Made by a program: the position numbers and the translations under genes | In this document: piece after piece, positions 40,251 through 48,489 of the stretch | Numbering within the stretch: the stretch's first letter is position 1 | Layout: each line of letters starts with the position of its first letter | Notes under the pieces: generated by a model | Told to the model about the DNA's origin: nothing | What the model saw: only the letters and a program-made list of their open reading frames with translations | Databases searched by the model: none | From: Vibrio toranzoniae | GTDB lineage: Bacteria > Pseudomonadota > Gammaproteobacteria > Enterobacterales > Vibrionaceae | NCBI RefSeq assembly: GCF_024347655.1 | Contig: NZ_AP025514.1 | Span: forward strand, 1,302,001-1,366,000 | Reading direction: 5' to 3' | DNA: 64,000 nucleotides

Positions 40251-40723
40251 CACCTAATATACCGGGTATGCTGTCGATTTTGAGTGAAATGAATATACCC
40301 GCTAAGGCTTTAGCCGATTTAGATTTCGATTTTACTGTAGCTAAAACAAAGAAACTTATTGATAAGGATCACCCAGCCTTAGAAGCTTGTTTAGAGATCA
40401 TTCAAGAATTACAGCCAGAGCATGGTTTCGAACTCAATGGACGAAATCCAACGAAGGGGAATAACTTTAAAGCTTCGGATATTTATGAACTATTAGCTAG
40501 CCAAGAAAAATCGAAAGAACCGATTGGAGTTATTCGTGAGTATTTCAAAGAAAACTCAATATGGGTATGGTCGCTAGGAGCAATTGAGCCTCACCTTTCT
40601 CTGGACGCAAAAGAAACTGGAGAGTGGTACAAGTTTAAGCAAAAACTCATAGATAGCCCCCTTGAAGATGTAGTCGCTGATCATGAGCATATCAGTGACT
40701 TTGTCGCGTGGTGTGTGAGCTAA
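40251..40723 (+). pseudogene. 3' remnant of an OLD-family (TOPRIM) nuclease gene
   Basis: About 157 codons, ending at TAG/TAA-type stop at 40723. The frame has PNIPGMLSILSEMNIPAKALADLDFDF, which I read as a TOPRIM strand-acid motif (ADLDF), then NSIWVWSLGAIEPHLSL near the end, as in the C-terminal half of OLD/AAA-ATPase nucleases. The ATPase half is absent. The frame runs back to a GTG at 40190 only because it crosses antisense through the mesD remnant; no Shine-Dalgarno supports it. OLD-type nucleases include phage-defence proteins. Family call by recall. Confidence 0.6.
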
Positions 40724-40798
40724 CAAACGACTATGGCACCAATAGTACACTGAGATTAAATGTTCACTCAGAAAATGCATCAGTTTCACGGAGGGAAC

Positions 40799-41089
40799 AT
40801 GTCAAGCGACCAACTATTAGAAAAGGCACTTTATAGCAGTGCCAGCATCCACCAACCTCATTCTTTAAAAGCTTATTTGGCTGCGAATTATCTGAATGGG
40901 TATTTCGCTAAATCAGACAATGTGTGGCTTAAAGCGAGTGAGCTGATAGACCAAACTGAGATAAAAGTTTTAGGCGAGTACTCTGCAACGGTGCAAGCGC
41001 CGAAGTTTACGGGTCTCCCACGCAAAGGCGAACGTTTGCTTTTTGGTTCTCGGAATTTAATTGCAACAGTAAATGACACACAAACGTAG
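40799..41089 (+). CDS. Small protein of unknown function
   Basis: 96 residues from ATG 40799 with a strong GGAGGG six bases upstream; an earlier in-frame ATG at 40760 lacks one. Begins MSSDQLLEKALYSSASIHQ. Soluble, without recognised domain; the middle KVLGEYSATVQAPKFTGLPRKGERLLFG looks like a small beta-rich fold. Ends the patchwork of small plus-strand genes. Not recognised. Confidence 0.6.
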   Translation: MSSDQLLEKALYSSASIHQPHSLKAYLAANYLNGYFAKSDNVWLKASELIDQTEIKVLGEYSATVQAPKFTGLPRKGERLLFGSRNLIATVNDTQT

Positions 41090-41191
41090 AGGTAGCGCAC
41101 AGAATCGAAAAAGGAGATATCGTGATCACGTAATCATTGATCTAGCCGATAGTGAGATAGTGATAAGAGGTCGATAATTCGTTGTCGAACT

Positions 41192-41215
41192 AAATTAGAA
41201 CTCTAAATCTAATTT
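41192..41215 (+). promoter_or_regulatory. Inverted repeat before the DASS transporter gene
   Basis: AAATTAGA and TCTAATTT around eight bases, 37 bp before the transporter ATG. It could be an operator for a regulator acting on the transporter-kinase-regulator operon. Confidence 0.45.
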
Positions 41216-41251
41216 CTAAGTAGTTGTTATCTCAGGAAGAGTTTTTGTGTT

Positions 41252-42670
41252 ATGCGCCCCTATATTAAATACATTATCCCTATTTTAATTCCTTTCATTA
41301 TCCTCGTAATGCCGCTATCAGCGTTTCCATTTGAAGGCCTTACGATTATTCAACAACGCGTTATCGCGATCTTTTTATTAGCGGCATTGTGCTGGGTGTT
41401 CGAGCCTATCCCGATCTACGCGACGTCTGTTGTTATTATCGTTCTGCAATTGTTGATGTTGTCGGATAAAGGGCTGATCTTTTTGAGGTTTGAGCATGGG
41501 GAGGAACATTTTGGTGAGCTGTTAAAATACAGCGATATTATGGCGACATTCGCTAGCCCAATCATCATGCTGTTTTTAGGTGGTTTCTTCTTAGCGATGG
41601 CTGCCACTAAATATCGATTAGACGTAAACTTAGCCCGTGTATTATTGAAGCCATTTGGACAAGACCCAAAGTTTGTGATGCTCGGCTTAATGTTGATCAC
41701 TGGTATCTTTTCGATGTTTATGTCTAACACGGCAACAACGGCAATGATGCTATCTATTTTAACACCGGTACTGGCTGTGTTTGGCCCGAAAGACCCCGGT
41801 CGTATAGCGTTTGCGCTTTGTATCCCTGTTGCCGCTAACATCGGTGGCATTGGTACCCCGATCGGCACCCCCCCGAACGCTATCGCACTTAAATATTTAG
41901 TTGGCGATAACCTAATTACGTTCGGCGAATGGATGGCATTTGGTGTGCCGTTTGTCGTTATTATGATGGCGTTAGCGTGGTTTTTAATCGGCTTTATGTA
42001 CAAAGCTGACCAAAAGAAAATCGAGCTAAGCATCAAAGGTAAATTCCTTAAAACGCCCAAAGCCATTGCGGTATACGTCACTTTTGCGCTGACCATCATT
42101 CTTTGGTTAATGGGCTCGAGCCATGGCATGAACTCTTATACCGTCGCTCTGATTCCTGTCGCTGTGTTCTCTCTCTCCGGGATCATCAATAAAGAAGACC
42201 TGAAGAAAATTTCTTGGGACGTATTGTGGCTTGTATCAGGTGGTATTGCGCTTGGTTTAGCGCTCGATAAAACTGGCTTAGCAAAGCTCGTGGTACACAG
42301 TATTCCGTTTGATGCTTACTCACCCTATGTGGTGTTGTTCGGAGCGGCGTTCTTGTGCTTGGTAATGGCAAACTTTATGTCTCATACCGCAACGGCTAAC
42401 TTGTTAATGCCAATTATGGCTGCATTAGGTTCGTCTATGGCGTCACTCACGCCACTAGGCGGTGAGTTAACGTTAATTCTGGTTGTGACTTTTGCCGCTT
42501 CATTAGGTATGTCGCTACCAATCAGTACGCCACCGAATGCGTTGGCTCATGCCACTGGTCATGTGCAAAGTAATCAAATGGCCAGAATCGGTATTATTTT
42601 GGGTGTGGTTGGTGTGCTATTGAGCTTTGTTATGGTATGGCTGCTACATTCAATTGGTCACATAGGATAA
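41252..42670 (+). CDS. DASS/SLC13-family Na+-coupled anion (dicarboxylate-type) transporter
   Basis: 472 residues with about 11-12 membrane helices. The two signature hairpin motifs of divalent anion:sodium symporters are visible: MSNTATTAMM near residue 155 and MSHTATANLLMP near 375. The GTPIGTPPN and PISTPPNA loops are the paired Na+/substrate sites. Substrate is probably a di- or tricarboxylate or sulfate-type anion. It is followed six bases later by a sensor kinase and then a response regulator, so transport and sensing are likely linked. Confidence 0.92.
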   Translation: MRPYIKYIIPILIPFIILVMPLSAFPFEGLTIIQQRVIAIFLLAALCWVFEPIPIYATSVVIIVLQLLMLSDKGLIFLRFEHGEEHFGELLKYSDIMATFASPIIMLFLGGFFLAMAATKYRLDVNLARVLLKPFGQDPKFVMLGLMLITGIFSMFMSNTATTAMMLSILTPVLAVFGPKDPGRIAFALCIPVAANIGGIGTPIGTPPNAIALKYLVGDNLITFGEWMAFGVPFVVIMMALAWFLIGFMYKADQKKIELSIKGKFLKTPKAIAVYVTFALTIILWLMGSSHGMNSYTVALIPVAVFSLSGIINKEDLKKISWDVLWLVSGGIALGLALDKTGLAKLVVHSIPFDAYSPYVVLFGAAFLCLVMANFMSHTATANLLMPIMAALGSSMASLTPLGGELTLILVVTFAASLGMSLPISTPPNALAHATGHVQSNQMARIGIILGVVGVLLSFVMVWLLHSIGHIG

Positions 42671-42676
42671 CGATAC

Positions 42677-44032
42677 GTGTATCAACAAAAGCTAGAAGCA
42701 CTGATCGATCGCTATTTTAACCAGACAGAACGTCGGGTGACGTGCTGTGCCGGTAACACCATTATTGAACAATCAGCGTTAAACACTCGTTTATATTATG
42801 TGTTTAGTGGAGAACTGGAAGGGTTTTATACCGATGCGAATACACCGCAAGTACGAGTATTTAGCGCGGGTAGTGGGGCTTTTATAGGCGTTCATAGCTT
42901 CTTTTCTGGTAATTGGACAGCATCTTCAACGGTTGTTGCTAAAACCGATGTTGAGTTAGCGTGGATCGATAAAGACACGCCTGCAGAAGATGAACGCAAA
43001 TTTGGTCCTCTTACCGCACAGTTTACACCTGTGATTGTCAATGAGTTGTCGCGTCGTCAACGCCGTGCAACACAAGAAGCGATAGCGAAAAAAAAAGCGC
43101 TAGAGAAGTTACATACTGCTGAGCAAATGACGACCTTGGGTCAATTGGCTGCAGGGATTGCTCATGAACTTAACAACGCTATTGGTGTAGTAAATAGTAA
43201 ATCTGGTCGACTTGAAACGGTCATCATGGAGCTGCTTGAAGAAGTGCATCCAGAAGCCAGTCAATTTTTCGATTTTGGGTTAATGCATGGTCAGAAAACG
43301 TCGTCGTTAGAAGCACGAACACGGGGGCGACAATTTGAAAGAAAATATGGTTTAGACAAAAACATTGCACGCTCTCTTGCAAAGGCGATTCCAATTGACG
43401 CTTCATATGCAACAGACGTTATTTCAAAACATTGGCTGAAAAACCCAGAAGAAGCGATTCGTTTTTGGCAGATGGGCTGTGATTTACATGATTTACGTTT
43501 GGCATCTAGACACACCGTTGGCATCGTAAAATCGGTTAAACAACTTGGCAGAGTTGATATTGACACCGAAGAAGCGGTTGATATTAACGACTCCATTAAC
43601 CATGCCTTATCCTTGTTACAAAGTGAGTTACGTAGAGTGTCTGTGCGATTGAGCCCTGCAGATTTGCCGACTTTTAAAGGCTCGAAAACAGAGCTTGTTC
43701 AGATTTGGGTCAACATTGTAAAGAATGCTTGTGATGCAATGTCGAATTCAGACGATGCTGCAATAGAGATTCAAACCAGATTAAGTAAGAAAAGAATATT
43801 AGTTACGATCGCGAATAACGGCCCTGAGATAGACGAGGCGACTCGTAGAAAGGTATTTCAGCCCAACTTCACCACTAAAAAAGGTGGTTTATCGTTTGGA
43901 TTGGGCTTGGGTTTATCAATAGTTAAGCGGATTGTGGCGGGTTATGGCGGAAGTATTATTGTGAAAAGTGATGCTTCTAAAACGGTATTTAGAATCAAGT
44001 TACCAATAGAGGGTGAACATGGAGAAGCTTAA
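42677..44032 (+). CDS. Sensor histidine kinase with N-terminal cyclic-nucleotide-binding-like domain
   Basis: 451 residues from GTG. Residues ~15-120 look like a CRP/cNMP-type beta-barrel (LYYVFSGELEGFYTD, GSGAFIGVHSFFSG). The dimer domain has the phospho-acceptor His163 in GQLAAGIAHELNNAIG. The ATPase domain has the N box IWVNIVKNACDAM, G1-like ITIANNGPEID form and the G2 segment SFGLGLGLSIVKRI. No membrane segment is obvious, so sensing seems cytoplasmic. It overlaps the response regulator by 14 bp. The stimulus may be the state of the adjacent transporter or a nucleotide; unproven. Confidence 0.9.
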   Translation: MYQQKLEALIDRYFNQTERRVTCCAGNTIIEQSALNTRLYYVFSGELEGFYTDANTPQVRVFSAGSGAFIGVHSFFSGNWTASSTVVAKTDVELAWIDKDTPAEDERKFGPLTAQFTPVIVNELSRRQRRATQEAIAKKKALEKLHTAEQMTTLGQLAAGIAHELNNAIGVVNSKSGRLETVIMELLEEVHPEASQFFDFGLMHGQKTSSLEARTRGRQFERKYGLDKNIARSLAKAIPIDASYATDVISKHWLKNPEEAIRFWQMGCDLHDLRLASRHTVGIVKSVKQLGRVDIDTEEAVDINDSINHALSLLQSELRRVSVRLSPADLPTFKGSKTELVQIWVNIVKNACDAMSNSDDAAIEIQTRLSKKRILVTIANNGPEIDEATRRKVFQPNFTTKKGGLSFGLGLGLSIVKRIVAGYGGSIIVKSDASKTVFRIKLPIEGEHGEA

Positions 44033-44492
44033 TTTAATCTGTGTCGATGACCAGAGAGAAGTACTGAGCGCAGTGATACAAGATTTAGAGCCGCTGGCGA
44101 GTTGGCTGAATATTGAAGATTGTGAATCAGCGCAAGAAGTGCTTGATCTCATTGATGAACTTGACGCAGAAGGCGAACACATTACCGTCATCGTGTCTGA
44201 TCATGTGATGCCAGGGAAAACGGGTGTGGAGTTACTCACTGAAGTGTTCCATGACAGTCGCTTTCCGAATACAAAGAAAATCCTTCTTACGGGGCAGGCC
44301 ACTCATACTGATACCATCAATGCGATTAATGCAGCAGGCATCGACCGTTACTTTGAAAAGCCTTGGCAAGCAAGCACATTAGTTGAGTGCATTCGTACTC
44401 TTGTCACTGAGTACATATTTGATCAAGGGCTTGATTACACGGACTATCAGAATGAGCTTGACCAGCAGGTTGTGTTGAGACGCTTGCGTTAG
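44019..44492 (+). CDS. Response regulator, stand-alone receiver type
   Basis: 157 residues from ATG 44019 with AGAGGG five bases upstream (GTG 44013 is less likely). The receiver has acidic DD at 10-11, phospho-acceptor Asp61 in VSDHVMPG, the conserved Thr in LLTGQAT and Lys in FEKPW. Only a short C-terminal extension (LVTEYIFDQGLDYTDY...) follows, with no DNA-binding domain, so output may be by protein contact. Partner of the overlapping kinase. Confidence 0.92.
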   Translation: MEKLNLICVDDQREVLSAVIQDLEPLASWLNIEDCESAQEVLDLIDELDAEGEHITVIVSDHVMPGKTGVELLTEVFHDSRFPNTKKILLTGQATHTDTINAINAAGIDRYFEKPWQASTLVECIRTLVTEYIFDQGLDYTDYQNELDQQVVLRRLR

Positions 44493-44539
44493 TCTCTTAT
44501 GTTAGCGACTTACGCTAGTCATTTATGTCAGTCGCTTGA
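44488..44539. repeat. 13-bp degenerate tandem repeat, four units
   Basis: GTTAGTCTCTTAT, GTTAGCGACTTAC, GCTAGTCATTTAT and GTCAGTCGCTTGA follow each other without gap, starting at the stop codon of the response regulator. Later units are degenerate. The last overlaps the OGFr-like remnant. Confidence 0.6.
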
Positions 44540-44831
44540 AATTGTATGTGCCGAAGGACGCTTTCTGAAGGATTTTATCTTTGAAAGATCTAATATTTCG
44601 GTGCATATGTATGGTTGAAGAATCACGACCATAACCAGCTTCGTCTAACACGAGCCATTCGCAGTTTGTACTTGTTAGGCAATGAAGAGGTTGCGACCAA
44701 CTTATGTGACTTCCTAGTCTCAGTGGCGAATGAAACCGGTTCTGTGTCTGATAAACCGGTGCAATATTTACCCTCCGAAAGGGGCCATGAACCAAGACGA
44801 ATGGCAGCGTGTATTGGCTTGCCGTGCATAG
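44533..44831 (+). pseudogene. Decayed gene for an OGFr-conserved-region protein
   Basis: Three reading frames must be joined. Frame 1 gives LEIVCAEGRFLKDFIFERSN; frame 2, after a break near 44608, gives VWLKNHDHNQLRLTRAIRSL and then YLLGNEEVATNLCDFLVSVA; near the end another shift gives NQDEWQRVLACRA and TAG at 44829-44831. The HNQLRLTR...LYLLG block matches my recall of the bacterial opioid-growth-factor-receptor-like domain, of which this is the C-terminal part. Start and N-terminus are missing. Two frameshifts may be real or sequencing errors. Confidence 0.6.
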
Positions 44832-44920
44832 TTCCACTTCTTTAGTTTGTGTTGTGCGCCAGTTTGTATTTTAGGTTCTGGTGGTGTGCTAGTATCCATT
44901 TTTTTGCACCGAGCTAGTAT

Positions 44921-45472
44921 ATGACTAACGACCATTTCCAAGGTAAATACGAAGTAGAGCTTAAGTATCGTCTCGATTCTAAATCAGAATTCTTGAAGAC
45001 ATTGAGTCTTATTCCCCATGAAGTGATGCTCCAAGGTAATCTTGAGTGCGATTGGTATTTCGATAGCCCAGACAGAAGCTTACAAGCTCAAAACAAGAGT
45101 TTATGTATTCGCACAATGGAACCGTCGGGCATTAAGCTATGGATTGTAAAAGGCCCAGAGTCTGACCGATGCGAAGCGACAAACATCACCGATGCGTCGA
45201 ATGCCAAGAGTATGCTTGAGAACTTGGGTTACGAAGTGATTCTAAAAGCGCAGAAGACACGCAGTATCTACTTCGTGGGCGAATTTCATATTACTGTCGA
45301 CTTACTAAAGGGTATCGGTGATTTTGCAGAGTTCGCTATCATGACGGACGACGAGTCTAAGTTATCGGTTTATAAAGATGAGTTGGAGTTATTAGCCAGT
45401 AAGTTTGGGCTGACTCAATCAGCACTGCAAACCCAATCTTATAAACAGATGTTCGAGGAAATGAACGCATAG
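44921..45472 (+). CDS. Class IV adenylate cyclase (CYTH domain)
   Basis: 183 residues. The N-terminal HFQGKYEVELKYR contains the CYTH signature ExExK (Glu11, Glu13, Lys15) for metal and triphosphate binding. Further basic and acidic strands CDWYFDS, LCIRTM, LWIVKGP, EATNI and FHITVDLLKGIGDFAEFAI match the tunnel strands of CyaB-type class IV cyclases. The likely reaction is ATP to cAMP, but CYTH proteins can also be triphosphatases. The TPR gene follows 27 bp later. Confidence 0.85.
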   Translation: MTNDHFQGKYEVELKYRLDSKSEFLKTLSLIPHEVMLQGNLECDWYFDSPDRSLQAQNKSLCIRTMEPSGIKLWIVKGPESDRCEATNITDASNAKSMLENLGYEVILKAQKTRSIYFVGEFHITVDLLKGIGDFAEFAIMTDDESKLSVYKDELELLASKFGLTQSALQTQSYKQMFEEMNA

Positions 45473-45499
45473 CACAGCGCTTAAGCGTCAGGGAGAGTT

Positions 45500-45982
45500 A
45501 TGGGCACCATTATCAAACAAGCCATCGAGTTACGTAAAGAGGCCAAGTATCAAGAATCACGAGAGTTGCTGGCGACACTACTCGATGATGAAAAGTATGC
45601 TGCGAAAGCGCACTTGCAGATAGCTTGGTCTTACGATAATCAAGGTAAAGAACAGCAGGCTATCGAGCATTATTTACTGTCTTTTTTGGGCGAACTTACT
45701 TCTACAGAACGCTTTGATGCGCTTTTCGGTTTGGCGAGTACTTATCGAAGCCTAGGCCTTTATGCAGAGGCTTTAAGCTATTTTGAACAGACGATGGCAG
45801 AGTATCCTGATTCCCTTGAAGTTCAGCCTTTCTACGCGATGTGTTTGTACAATTTAGGTCGCCATAAAGAGGCGACGTCTCTGCTACTTGAGTTATTGGT
45901 TTCTACGACCAATAGCGATGCGATTAAAGAGTACCAACGAGCGATCTCTTTATATGCTCAAGACTTGGATAAGACTTGGTAA
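45500..45982 (+). CDS. Tetratricopeptide repeat protein
   Basis: 160 residues with about four TPRs. Examples are AAKAHLQIAWSYDNQGKEQQAIEHY, DALFGLASTYRSLGLYAEALSYFEQ and PFYAMCLYNLGRHKEATSLLLE (each split here). Preceded by GGGAGAG. Soluble; no catalytic domain. It probably shares a transcript with the CYTH gene. Partner unknown. Confidence 0.85.
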   Translation: MGTIIKQAIELRKEAKYQESRELLATLLDDEKYAAKAHLQIAWSYDNQGKEQQAIEHYLLSFLGELTSTERFDALFGLASTYRSLGLYAEALSYFEQTMAEYPDSLEVQPFYAMCLYNLGRHKEATSLLLELLVSTTNSDAIKEYQRAISLYAQDLDKTW

Positions 45983-46017
45983 ACAGCCTGCGAGCAGTAC
46001 GCCTCACTTAATACGAG

Positions 46018-46049
46018 AAAAGCCTAAGCATCATTCGATACTTAGGCTT
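46018..46049 (-). terminator. Terminator of mesX-mesD
   Basis: AAGCCTAAG / CTTAGGCTT with a 12-base loop and TTTTCTCG beyond it on the minus strand, 32 bp after the mesD stop. Confidence 0.85.
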
Positions 46050-46080
46050 CAGGGGATAGCTTTTGTTCTTTAGGAAAGCG

Positions 46081-47109
46081 TTACGCTGAAAGCTCTTTAC
46101 GAACGATCTCTGCGCCAGCGCTGAGTGCATTCAGCTTAGCTGAGGCAATTTCGCGAGGTAGGGGAGCCATACCGCAGTTGGTGCAAGGGTAGAGCTTGTC
46201 TGCATCAACATACTTAAGTGTTTCTCTTAGCGTGCTAGCCACTTCTTCCGGTGTTTCAATAGTATCTGTAGCAACATCAATAGCGCCAACCATCACTTTC
46301 TTGCCGCGAACAAGCTCAAGCAGTTCAAGTGGTACATGAGAGTTGTGACACTCTAATGAGATGATGTCGATATTGGATTGCTGCAGCTTAGGGAAGACTT
46401 CTTCATATTGGCGCCACTCAGTGCCCAATGTCTTTTTCCAATCTGTGTTTGCTTTGATGCCGTAACCATAGCAAATGTGTACTGCGGTTTCGCATTTAAG
46501 CCCTTCAATGGCTCTTTCCAAACAAGCGATACCCCAATCATTTACTTCATCAAAGAACACGTTAAATGCGGGCTCATCGAACTGAATAATATCAACACCC
46601 GCAGCTTCAAGTTCTTTCGCTTCTTCGTTGAGGATCTTTGCAAACTCCCACGCCAGTTTTTCACGGCTTTGGTAATGTGCGTCGTAAAGTGTATCAATCA
46701 TGGTCATAGGCCCCGGCAGAGCCCATTTGATCGGTTGGTCGGTTTGCTGACGTAAGAATTTCGCATCTTCAACAAACACGGATTTCTGACGAGAAACTGG
46801 GCCAACAACCGTCGGTACACTTGCATCGTAGCGGTCGCGGATTTTAACGGTCTCACGCTTCTCGAAATCGACACCATTTAGGTGTTCAATGAAGGTGGTC
46901 ACAAAGTGTTGGCGGGTTTGTTCGCCATCACTCACGATATCGATGCCGGCTTGTTGTTGTTCATGCAGAGACACTCGTAGGGCATCCTGCTTGCCATCTG
47001 TTAATTCGTCGCCTTCCAGTTTCCATGGAGACCAAAGTGTTTCTGGTTGTGCTAGCCAAGACGGCTTAGGTAAGCTGCCTGCTGTTGAAGTTGGTAATAG
47101 TGTTTTCAT
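46081..47109 (-). CDS. mesD: MesD-type methionine synthase (MetE C-terminal core)
   Basis: 342 residues equal to the catalytic C-terminal half of cobalamin-independent methionine synthase; the N-terminal half of MetE is missing. Visible: SDGEQTRQHF, WALPGPMTM, IIQFDEPAF, the zinc ligand region VHICYGYG and the last Cys in YPCTNCGM. Short MetE-like proteins encoded with a DUF1852 protein are the MesD/MesX pair, which makes methionine from homocysteine in an oxygen-dependent way without methyl-folate. mesX is directly upstream on the same strand (69 bp). A diverged fragment of a second copy lies at 40 kb. Confidence 0.88.
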   Translation of the reverse strand: MKTLLPTSTAGSLPKPSWLAQPETLWSPWKLEGDELTDGKQDALRVSLHEQQQAGIDIVSDGEQTRQHFVTTFIEHLNGVDFEKRETVKIRDRYDASVPTVVGPVSRQKSVFVEDAKFLRQQTDQPIKWALPGPMTMIDTLYDAHYQSREKLAWEFAKILNEEAKELEAAGVDIIQFDEPAFNVFFDEVNDWGIACLERAIEGLKCETAVHICYGYGIKANTDWKKTLGTEWRQYEEVFPKLQQSNIDIISLECHNSHVPLELLELVRGKKVMVGAIDVATDTIETPEEVASTLRETLKYVDADKLYPCTNCGMAPLPREIASAKLNALSAGAEIVRKELSA

Positions 47110-47138
47110 AATTAATTCTGCCTATCCTTAGATTGCCC

Positions 47139-47196
47139 AAAGCGCGTAATTAATGGATTAAAGCGCCTAATAAATTGATTAAAGCGCGTAATTGGC
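47139..47196. repeat. 21-bp tandem repeat spanning the mesX stop codon
   Basis: Copies at 47139-47159, 47160-47180 and a partial third at 47181-47196 share AAAGCGCsTAAT. The third copy contains the last codons and TAA of mesX; the other two repeat that stop region in the mesX-mesD spacer. Copies differ by a few bases. Confidence 0.8.
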
Positions 47197-48156
47197 AAAC
47201 CAGTTCTCAAGAACCGATTGATATGGCTTAATGAAATGTTCTTCTGCGAATTTACCTTGCTCAATAGCTAACTTGCCGCGTTCTTCTCGGTCATACACGA
47301 TCTGAGTCAGTGAGTGGTCCAAGTTTTTCAAGTTTGGTTGGTAACAGTTGCCTGCGACCGCGTTCGCGTTGTAAATCTCAGGTCGGTAGATTTTCTGGAA
47401 AGTACCCATGGTGCTGATGGTGCTGATAAGCTCTAGGTTAGAGTAATCGTTCAGAAGATCACCAAAGAAATAGAAAGCCAGAGGAGCAACAGTATTTGGC
47501 GGCATGAAATAACGAACCTGTAATCCCATCTTCTTGAAGTATTGCTCAGTTAAAGAAGATTCATTAGGTTGGTATTCAAAGCCTAATACAGGGTGTTGAT
47601 TTTCAGTACGGTAATAGGTTTTATTATCTGAAACACTCAAACAAATAACAGGTGGCTTATTGAAATTCTGTTTGTAAGCTTCAGAGTTAACGAAATGTTT
47701 AAACAGCTTGCCGTGTAAATCCCCAAAATCTTCTGGAATACTGAATTTATCTTGGCCTTTATTATGATCCAAAAGTAATACGCTGAAGTCATAATCTCGA
47801 ACATAAGAAGAAAAGTTGTTTCCGATAATGCCTTCAATACGCTCGTTGGTTTTGTGGTCCAGAATGTTTGTTTTCAGAACTTCAATTGAAGGGAATGCTT
47901 CGCCGTTGCTTTCAATGTCCATGTCAACAGAAATGATTTCAAGCTCCACAGAGTAGCGGTCGCCCTTTGGGTTGTCCCAGTGTGCTAAGGCATTGAAACT
48001 GTTGTCAATCATCTGCAGTGCGTTACGTAAGTTTGCTTGACGGCTGTCGCCTCTAGCTAAGTTCGCAAAGTTGGTTGTGATACGCGTGCTGTCTGCAGGC
48101 TGGTAGTTTTCGTCGAGGCTAATGCTTTTTATCGTAAAATTAAGTTCTTTATTCAT
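47179..48156 (-). CDS. mesX: MesX, DUF1852 partner of MesD
   Basis: 325 residues, start MNKELNFTIKSISLDENYQPAD. Matches the DUF1852 family by the N-terminal RITTNFANLARG, QANLRNALQMIDNSFNALAHWDNP and the C-terminal FQKIYRPEIYNANAVAGN. It is encoded directly before mesD, as expected for the MesX/MesD pair in which MesX is needed for methionine synthesis. Its biochemical step is not established from sequence. Confidence 0.87.
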   Translation of the reverse strand: MNKELNFTIKSISLDENYQPADSTRITTNFANLARGDSRQANLRNALQMIDNSFNALAHWDNPKGDRYSVELEIISVDMDIESNGEAFPSIEVLKTNILDHKTNERIEGIIGNNFSSYVRDYDFSVLLLDHNKGQDKFSIPEDFGDLHGKLFKHFVNSEAYKQNFNKPPVICLSVSDNKTYYRTENQHPVLGFEYQPNESSLTEQYFKKMGLQVRYFMPPNTVAPLAFYFFGDLLNDYSNLELISTISTMGTFQKIYRPEIYNANAVAGNCYQPNLKNLDHSLTQIVYDREERGKLAIEQGKFAEEHFIKPYQSVLENWFANYAL

Positions 48157-48489
48157 GCTGGTCTAGTATCCCAATTCGTTGTCTGGTTCTCTCGGTCTTT
48201 AGTATTAAAACTGCTTTTATTTTTTGCTTGTGACCGGATTAAGAATCGAAGGCTATGCTTTCTGAAATTAATACTGAGTAGAATTAATGTCGTATAAAGT
48301 TAATCGCTTAAGGTTTTTATACGTGGATAGGTGTGGGATTAATAATGGTATTACTTCACATTCATCATGAGGAATATTCATGATCTATATGTTTGAATGT
48401 TTAAGTCGGTGTCAGTTATATTAATTAGCTTAATGGAAATATAACCACATTAATAGTGTGTTATTTAAGGTAAATTAATTTAATAAGAG
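48157..48489. promoter_or_regulatory. Divergent promoter region mesX / TauE-SafE gene
   Basis: 333 bp without a gene. A near-match to the MetR box TGAAN5TTCA is at 48368-48380 (TGAGGAATATTCA, one mismatch). No convincing MetJ box array and no SAM or B12 riboswitch is seen. The AT-rich 48400-48480 part should carry the exporter promoter. Confidence 0.35.

Noticed and set aside
40190..40723. A complete gene starting at GTG 40190
   Set aside because: The first ~20 codons run antisense through the mesD remnant, there is no Shine-Dalgarno site, and the protein lacks the N-terminal part expected for its family.
37602..41089. Superintegron cassette array
   Set aside because: The lone small genes resemble cassettes, and GCTAACAAACG near 40719 resembles one end of a Vibrio repeat, but I found no attC-like paired palindromes between the genes and no integrase.
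41416..42129. Long antisense frame (237 codons) opposite the DASS transporter
   Set aside because: It lies wholly inside a well-supported transporter gene and has no family character; it follows from the codon pattern of the sense frame.
48157..48240. MetJ box array before mesX
   Set aside because: Only scattered AGAC/AGA cores occur; no two adjacent 8-bp units match the metbox well.
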